A stretch of 47,483 nt of DNA from an uncultured Duncaniella sp. (GTDB taxonomy: Bacteria; Bacteroidota; Bacteroidia; Bacteroidales; Muribaculaceae). The notes beneath the pieces were generated by a model, which was not told the origin of the DNA, searched no databases, and saw only the letters and a program-made list of their open reading frames with translations. Location of the stretch: assembly GCA_910587165.1 (NCBI GenBank), contig CAJUKP010000018.1, forward strand, positions 1-47,483, in the 5' to 3' direction. The translations under genes were made by a program, and so were the position numbers. The number at the start of each line of letters is the position of its first letter. Position 1 is the stretch's first letter. Below are positions 43,082 through 47,483 of the stretch, one piece after another.

Positions 43082-43113
43082 CAAAGATAACATTAAAAAT
43101 CCTATCCGTCAAA
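43082..43113 (-). promoter_or_regulatory. Promoter of the orphan binding-fold gene
   Basis: On the minus strand, TTTG (43113-43110), a 20 bp spacer and TATCTTTG (43089-43082), 28 bp upstream of the start codon. Confidence 0.85.
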
Positions 43114-43227
43114 TATCGTGACGTATCAAAACAGACCTCGGATGAACCAAAGTAGCAAAATGTCACAAATCGGCCTTATTAACTATCATTTTGAAAGCAA
43201 AACCGAAAATTCTGTGGATGATTTATT

Positions 43228-43259
43228 TTTGGTAGAGCGGAATTAATTGTGTAAATTTG
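43228..43259 (+). promoter_or_regulatory. Promoter of the GT2-pyrC operon
   Basis: TTTG (43228-43231), a 20 bp spacer and TAAATTTG (43252-43259), 26 bp before ATG 43286. It excludes an upstream in-frame start near 43247. Confidence 0.85.
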
Positions 43260-43285
43260 CAGTTCGAACATCTAATGAGACTGCG

Positions 43286-44050
43286 ATGCAAATCCACCCG
43301 TCCACACAGTGCGCTGAATGCCTTGTGGTTATTCCGACATATAACGAGAAAGAAAATGTCAAGGCCATAATCGAGGCGGTCTATGCCCTGCCCCGCCGCT
43401 TCGACATACTTATAATCGACGACAATTCACCCGACGGCACCGCCGCGATAGTGCGCGGTATGATACCCGGTTCGGAGGGGCGTCTCCACCTGCTTGAGCG
43501 CAAGGGAAAGCTCGGTCTGGGCACGGCCTACATAGCCGGATTCAAATGGGCTCTCGAGCGCGGATATGAGTATATCTGCGAGATGGATGCCGACTTCTCC
43601 CACAATCCCAACGATCTGCCCCGTCTTGTCGAGGCGTGTGAGAACGGAGCGGGAGTGGCCATAGGCTCGCGTTATCTCACGGGCGTGAATGTGGTCAACT
43701 GGCCCATGGGCAGGGTGATGATGTCGTATTTCGCCTCGCGCTATGTGCGTGTCGTCACCGGGATGCCTGTCAATGACTCTACGGCCGGGTTCGTGTGCTA
43801 CCGGCGCAAGGTGCTCGCCGCCCTTCCGCTCGACAGGATACGCTTCAAGGGCTATGCATTCCAGATAGAGATGAAATATCTGTCCTATAAATACGGCTTC
43901 AGGATAGTCGAGGTCCCCATCATATTTGTCAACCGTGTGCTTGGGGTATCGAAAATGAGCTCGGGAATATTCAGCGAGGGATTTTTCGGTGTGATGCGAC
44001 TGAAATGGAGCAGCCTTTTCACAAAATATCCTGATTACAGCGAAAAATGA
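43286..44050 (+). CDS. Polyprenyl-phosphate mannosyltransferase-like GT2 enzyme
   Basis: A 254-residue GT2 glycosyltransferase of the dolichol-phosphate-mannose synthase type: VVIPTYNEKENVKAIIEAV, IIDDNSPDGTA, the metal-binding CEMDADFSHNP, GSRYLTG, and the C-terminal RFKGYAFQIEMKYLSYK region. It lacks C-terminal transmembrane helices, as in the soluble/peripheral class. It probably transfers a sugar from a nucleotide-sugar to undecaprenyl or polyprenyl phosphate at the inner membrane for envelope glycans or protein O-glycosylation. Its stop overlaps the pyrC ATG by 4 bp (ATGA). Confidence 0.85.
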   Translation: MQIHPSTQCAECLVVIPTYNEKENVKAIIEAVYALPRRFDILIIDDNSPDGTAAIVRGMIPGSEGRLHLLERKGKLGLGTAYIAGFKWALERGYEYICEMDADFSHNPNDLPRLVEACENGAGVAIGSRYLTGVNVVNWPMGRVMMSYFASRYVRVVTGMPVNDSTAGFVCYRRKVLAALPLDRIRFKGYAFQIEMKYLSYKYGFRIVEVPIIFVNRVLGVSKMSSGIFSEGFFGVMRLKWSSLFTKYPDYSEK

Positions 44051-45363
44051 GAGAACTATTCACCAACGCCCTTATAGTCAACGAAGGAGCCGTCAGCCAC
44101 GGATGGGTTCTGGTGGACGGCGACAGGATTGCCGCCACCGGCACCGGGGAATGTGACCTGAAGGCCGAGACTGTCACCGACTGCGAGGGTTGTTACCTGC
44201 TGCCCGGTGTGATAGACACCCACGTGCATTTCCGCGACCCGGGTCTGACCGAGAAGGCCACGATGGTCACCGAATCGAAAGCCGCCGTGGCCGGAGGTGT
44301 CACCTCGTTCATTGATATGCCCAACACAAAGCCCGCCACTGTCAGCATGGAGGCGGCGATGTATAAGATGGCCCGCGCGTCGAGGGTATCGGAGGCCAAC
44401 TACGGATTCTTCATAGGCGCCACCAACGATAATTTCGATGAGCTTGCCGGTGCCGATTACACACGGCTTGCCGGTGTGAAACTCTTCCTCGGCTCCTCGA
44501 CGGGCAATATGCTTGTCGACGACGAGAAGATGCTCGACAATCTATTCGGCAACGCCCCCTCCATCATAGCCGTCCATGCAGAGGACGAGAAGGTGATAGC
44601 CGAGGCCCGCGAGAGGCTCAAGGCCTTGTATCCCGGCGGGATACCGGTGGAGCTGCACCCCGACGTGCGTCCGCGCGAGGCTTGCATCCGGGCCACCTAC
44701 CATGCCATCATGCTTGCTGAGCGCTATGGGGCGAGGGTGCATATATGCCACATCTCCACGGCCGAGGAGCTCGATATGATAGCCCGTGCCAAGGCGCGCG
44801 GAGTGAGGGTGACAGCCGAGACCTGTCCGCAATATCTGCTCTTTGACCGCAACGACTTCCTGAGGCTCGGCAGCCGGATCAAGTGCAATCCCGCCATCAA
44901 GGATCCGAGCGACCGTGTGGCATTGATCCGCGCACTGCGGAAAGGGGGTGTGATCGACACCATCGCCACTGACCATGCGCCCCATCTGCCCAAGGACAAG
45001 GATGGCGACGCGCTGACGGCGGCATCGGGTATGCCGATGGTGCAGTTCTCGCTTCCGGCCATGCTTGACCTGGCCGAATATGATCCGGATGCCGAGGATA
45101 TAGGCATAGAACGTGTGGTGGAGCTGATGTGTCATGCTCCGGCCAGGATATTCGGCATAAAGGAGAGAGGGTTCATACGCCCCGGCTATTATGCCGATCT
45201 CGTGCTTGTGGAGAAGCTCCCGCTTCCGGGCTATAAGATCAAGAAGACGGATGTCAAGAGCAAATGCGGGTGGACTCCTCTGCTCGGACGCTCGCTCGGC
45301 TACCGGGTGAGACGCACCGTGGTCAACGGCGGAAGAGGTGCGCGCCCCCTCGAATTTGAATGA
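44047..45363 (+). CDS. pyrC: Dihydroorotase
   Basis: A 438-residue class I amidohydrolase. Metal ligands are in DTHVHFRDPG near residue 60, the carboxylated-Lys region GVKLFLGSSTGN near 145, AVHAEDEK, HICHISTA and the catalytic Asp in DHAPHLPKDKDG near 310. It closes carbamoyl aspartate to dihydroorotate in pyrimidine synthesis. Its start codon overlaps the GT2 gene stop by 4 bp, a common pairing in Bacteroidota. korA starts 33 bp later. Confidence 0.94.
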   Translation: MRELFTNALIVNEGAVSHGWVLVDGDRIAATGTGECDLKAETVTDCEGCYLLPGVIDTHVHFRDPGLTEKATMVTESKAAVAGGVTSFIDMPNTKPATVSMEAAMYKMARASRVSEANYGFFIGATNDNFDELAGADYTRLAGVKLFLGSSTGNMLVDDEKMLDNLFGNAPSIIAVHAEDEKVIAEARERLKALYPGGIPVELHPDVRPREACIRATYHAIMLAERYGARVHICHISTAEELDMIARAKARGVRVTAETCPQYLLFDRNDFLRLGSRIKCNPAIKDPSDRVALIRALRKGGVIDTIATDHAPHLPKDKDGDALTAASGMPMVQFSLPAMLDLAEYDPDAEDIGIERVVELMCHAPARIFGIKERGFIRPGYYADLVLVEKLPLPGYKIKKTDVKSKCGWTPLLGRSLGYRVRRTVVNGGRGARPLEFE

Positions 45364-45396
45364 ATTATCAACCATCATATAATATATAAAGGTATT

Positions 45397-47250
45397 ATGA
45401 CAGACAACGCTAATGTCAAGACCCTCGACAAAGTTGTGGTGCGTTTCTCGGGTGACTCGGGAGACGGAATGCAACTTGCCGGCAACATTTTCACGAATGT
45501 ATCGGCCGGACTGGGCAACAAGGTGTCAACGTTCCCCGACTATCCTGCCGAGGTGCGCGCCCCCCAGGGCTCGCTCAGCGGCGTGTCGGGATTTCAGGTG
45601 AGTGTGGGTGTCGACGTCCACACCCCCGGCGACCAGTGTGATGTGCTCATCGCCATGAATCCGGCGGCGCTCAAGCAGAATGTGCGTTTCCTCAAGCCCG
45701 GTGGAGTGGCTATCGTGGACATAGACTCCTTCAAGGAGGCTGATCTCAAGAAGGCTCTCTTCACCACCTCCGATCCCTTCAAGGAACTCGATATCAAGGC
45801 CCAGGTGGTGGAGGTTCCGGTCACAAGCATGACCAAGGCCGCGCTGGCCGACTCCGGTCTCGACAACAAGAGTGTGCTCAAATGCCGCAATATATTCGCT
45901 CTCGGCCTGGTGTGCTGGCTCTTTGACCGTCCGCTCGAAGGGGCTCTCAATATGCTGCGTGGCAAGTTTGCCAAGAAACCCGCCATCTTCGAGGCCAACG
46001 CCAAGGTGATCGCCGCCGGCTATGATTACGGTCACAATATCCACGCATCGGTGTCGACCTACCGCATCGAGAGCGGCAAGGCCGAGCCGGGTGTGTATAC
46101 CGACATCAACGGAAACACCGCCACCGCGTGGGGTTTCATCGCCGCTTCAGAGAAGAGCGGACGTCCGCTTTTCCTCGGCTCATATCCCATCACCCCTGCC
46201 ACCGACATCCTTCATGAGCTTGCGAAACGCCGCGACCTTGGTGTGAAGGCTCTCCAGATGGAGGATGAGATTGCAGGTGTGTGCTCGGCCATAGGCGCAT
46301 CGTTCGGCGGATCGCTCGCGGTGACATCGACATCCGGACCCGGTCTGGCTCTCAAGAGCGAGGGCATCGGTCTGGCGGTGATAGCCGAGCTTCCGCTCGT
46401 GGTGGTCGACGTGCAGCGCGGCGGACCCTCGACCGGTCTTCCCACCAAGACCGAGCAGACCGATCTGATGCAGGCTCTTTATGGCCGCAACGGCGAATCG
46501 CCCGTGGTGGTGCTTGCGGCAGCCACTCCCACCGACTGTTTCACGATGGCCTACGAGGCCTCGCGCATAGCCATGGAGCACATGACCCCGGTCATTCTCC
46601 TCACCGATGCTTTCATTGGCAACGGCTCGAGCGCATGGCGCATTCCCGAGCCCTCCGAACTTCCCGACATCAATCCTCCGCTGCTCACTCCCGAGCGTCT
46701 GGCAGAGCCGTGGCAGCCTTACAGCCGCAATGAGGAGACCGGTGTGCGCTACTGGGCCATCCCCGGCACTGAAGGCGCCGCCCACCGTGTGGGTGGTCTC
46801 GAGAAGGACTACAACACCGGAGCCATATCCATCGACCCCCTCAACCATGAGAAGATGGTGATGGCCCGCCGCGGCAAGATAGCCCGCATAGCCGACGATA
46901 TCCCCGCCCTCGAAGTGATCGGGGCCGAGGGAGCCGACACCGTGCTCGTTGGCTGGGGCGGTACATACGGACATCTCCGCACCGCCGCTTCCGAGCTCTC
47001 TGCTGCCGGAACGCCCGTGGCATTCGCCCACTTCAACTACATCAACCCCCTTCCCGCCAACACCGCCGAGGTGCTCCGCCGGTTCAAGAGGGTGATCGTG
47101 GCCGAGCTCAACACCGGAATGTTCGCCGACTATCTGCAGAGCAAGTATCCCGATCTCGACATCAAGCGCATCAATAAAATCCAGGGCCAGCCCTTCCTCG
47201 TGAGCGAGGTGGTGGACCGCGTCAAGAGGGTGTTTAATCACAAATGTTAA
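45397..47250 (+). CDS. korA: 2-oxoacid:ferredoxin oxidoreductase, gamma-alpha fusion
   Basis: A 617-residue protein with the gamma domain first (VVRFSGDSGDGMQLAGNIF, residues about 12-31) and then the alpha (pyrimidine-binding) domain with SYPITPATDILHELAKR, QMEDEIAGVCSAIGAS, TSTSGPGLALKSEG and GGPSTGLPTKTEQTDLMQAL. This layout is that of KorA-type 2-oxoglutarate or related 2-oxoacid:ferredoxin oxidoreductases. The beta subunit (korB) with the thiamine site is expected directly downstream, but palindromic AT-rich DNA follows instead, up to the window end. Substrate (2-oxoglutarate versus other 2-oxoacids) is inferred only. Confidence 0.9.
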   Translation: MTDNANVKTLDKVVVRFSGDSGDGMQLAGNIFTNVSAGLGNKVSTFPDYPAEVRAPQGSLSGVSGFQVSVGVDVHTPGDQCDVLIAMNPAALKQNVRFLKPGGVAIVDIDSFKEADLKKALFTTSDPFKELDIKAQVVEVPVTSMTKAALADSGLDNKSVLKCRNIFALGLVCWLFDRPLEGALNMLRGKFAKKPAIFEANAKVIAAGYDYGHNIHASVSTYRIESGKAEPGVYTDINGNTATAWGFIAASEKSGRPLFLGSYPITPATDILHELAKRRDLGVKALQMEDEIAGVCSAIGASFGGSLAVTSTSGPGLALKSEGIGLAVIAELPLVVVDVQRGGPSTGLPTKTEQTDLMQALYGRNGESPVVVLAAATPTDCFTMAYEASRIAMEHMTPVILLTDAFIGNGSSAWRIPEPSELPDINPPLLTPERLAEPWQPYSRNEETGVRYWAIPGTEGAAHRVGGLEKDYNTGAISIDPLNHEKMVMARRGKIARIADDIPALEVIGAEGADTVLVGWGGTYGHLRTAASELSAAGTPVAFAHFNYINPLPANTAEVLRRFKRVIVAELNTGMFADYLQSKYPDLDIKRINKIQGQPFLVSEVVDRVKRVFNHKC

Positions 47251-47258
47251 AACCAGAG

Positions 47259-47353
47259 TCCAATCTCATGAGGTTGTTTACGTCATGAAAAGAGGGAGCA
47301 TAGCTGTAGCTATGTGACCGATTTTCAAGGCGTAAACAGCCCATGAGATTGGA
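47259..47353. repeat. Imperfect palindrome after korA (MITE-like)
   Basis: Arms TCCAATCTCATGAGGT... (47259-47282) and its near-complement ending CATGAGATTGGA (47331-47353) share 20 matched pairs around a small bulge. An inner hairpin CATAGC-TGTA-GCTATG is at the centre. It lies 8 bp after the korA stop codon. Confidence 0.75.
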
Positions 47354-47483
47354 TACTGACAAGGTAACTTAAATAGTGCTTATAAGATTATAATTTTAAA
47401 TAGTGTAAATATTAAAATGTATGCTTTACCTCATGGATGTCTTTTTGGTTAAATTATCCCTAATCATCGGTCACATAGCTACA
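47305..47483. repeat. 18 bp inverted repeat flanking AT-rich DNA to window end
   Basis: TGTAGCTATGTGACCGAT (47305-47322) recurs in reverse complement at 47466-47483, the last bases of the window. The 47354-47465 stretch is markedly richer in A and T than the neighbouring genes and has no gene. A second copy of the palindrome in opposite orientation may begin at the window edge. Confidence 0.7.

Noticed and set aside
44542..45474. 310-residue minus-strand open frame over pyrC
   Set aside because: Shadow of the pyrC and korA frames; no recognisable domain, promoter or start context.
46180..47241. 353-residue minus-strand open frame
   Set aside because: Antisense of korA, rich in His and Gly with no domain; produced by the GC-rich codon pattern of the real gene.

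Overview
The window comes from a member of the Bacteroidota, most likely Bacteroidales and possibly the family Muribaculaceae; the family is a guess from gene content and style, not a database match. The evidence is the recurring Bacteroidota promoter form (TTTG, about 19-21 bp, then TAnnTTTG), the lack of clear Shine-Dalgarno sites, TonB-dependent receptors with a carboxypeptidase-like N-terminal domain, Omp28, DUF6029 and DUF6660 proteins, proteins with type IX (Por) C-terminal sorting domains, a GT3-type glycogen synthase, and an arginine pathway using an N-succinylornithine-type carbamoyltransferase.

Layout. 1-4000: 5' part of tRNA-Glu (minus), recO, a possible small membrane protein, then a cysteine-rich DUF6660 protein and its TonB-dependent receptor. 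4100-9100: tRNA-Leu and fmt, then an envelope operon (TlpA-like thioredoxin, DUF6029 barrel, Omp28-like lipoprotein, small type IX cargo). 9100-14900: a short two-sORF transcription unit, two large secreted proteins of unknown role, and tRNA-Asp. 15000-20800: POT peptide transporter with a DUF6492 protein, then a second TonB-dependent receptor with a lipoprotein. 20800-27500: glycogen phosphorylase, glycogen synthase and a GH43 enzyme, all minus strand. 27600-31000: acyl-CoA ligase, asd, an AT-rich region with DnaA-box-like 9-mers, and tRNA-Met. 31200-39300: a compact arginine operon (argA-like GNAT, argG, argC, argD, argF', argB, argE, argH). 39400-47300: porin and ECF sigma factor, a zeta-toxin-like kinase with a small overlapping partner, an orphan cytosolic sugar-binding-fold protein, a dolichol-phosphate-mannose-synthase-like GT2, pyrC and korA. 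The end holds palindromic AT-rich DNA that looks inserted.

The most unusual signal is a family of long inverted-repeat elements (six copies, here called A-F, at about 9101, 9860, 11841, 12336, 30448 and 30989). Each has outer arms of 40-50 bp. In four copies (A, C, E, F) the arms pair perfectly and in B they differ at one G-T pair, yet arm sequence differs from copy to copy. The six copies form three pairs, and each pair brackets one short self-contained transcription unit with its own promoter and terminator: the sORF unit (A/B), tRNA-Asp (C/D), and the DnaA-like-box region plus tRNA-Met (E/F). They may act as terminators or insulators, or be non-autonomous mobile repeats; no search could be run to establish whether the family is already described.

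Most genes are ordinary housekeeping or envelope genes, and functional calls rest on reading motifs in the translations, not on database comparisons.
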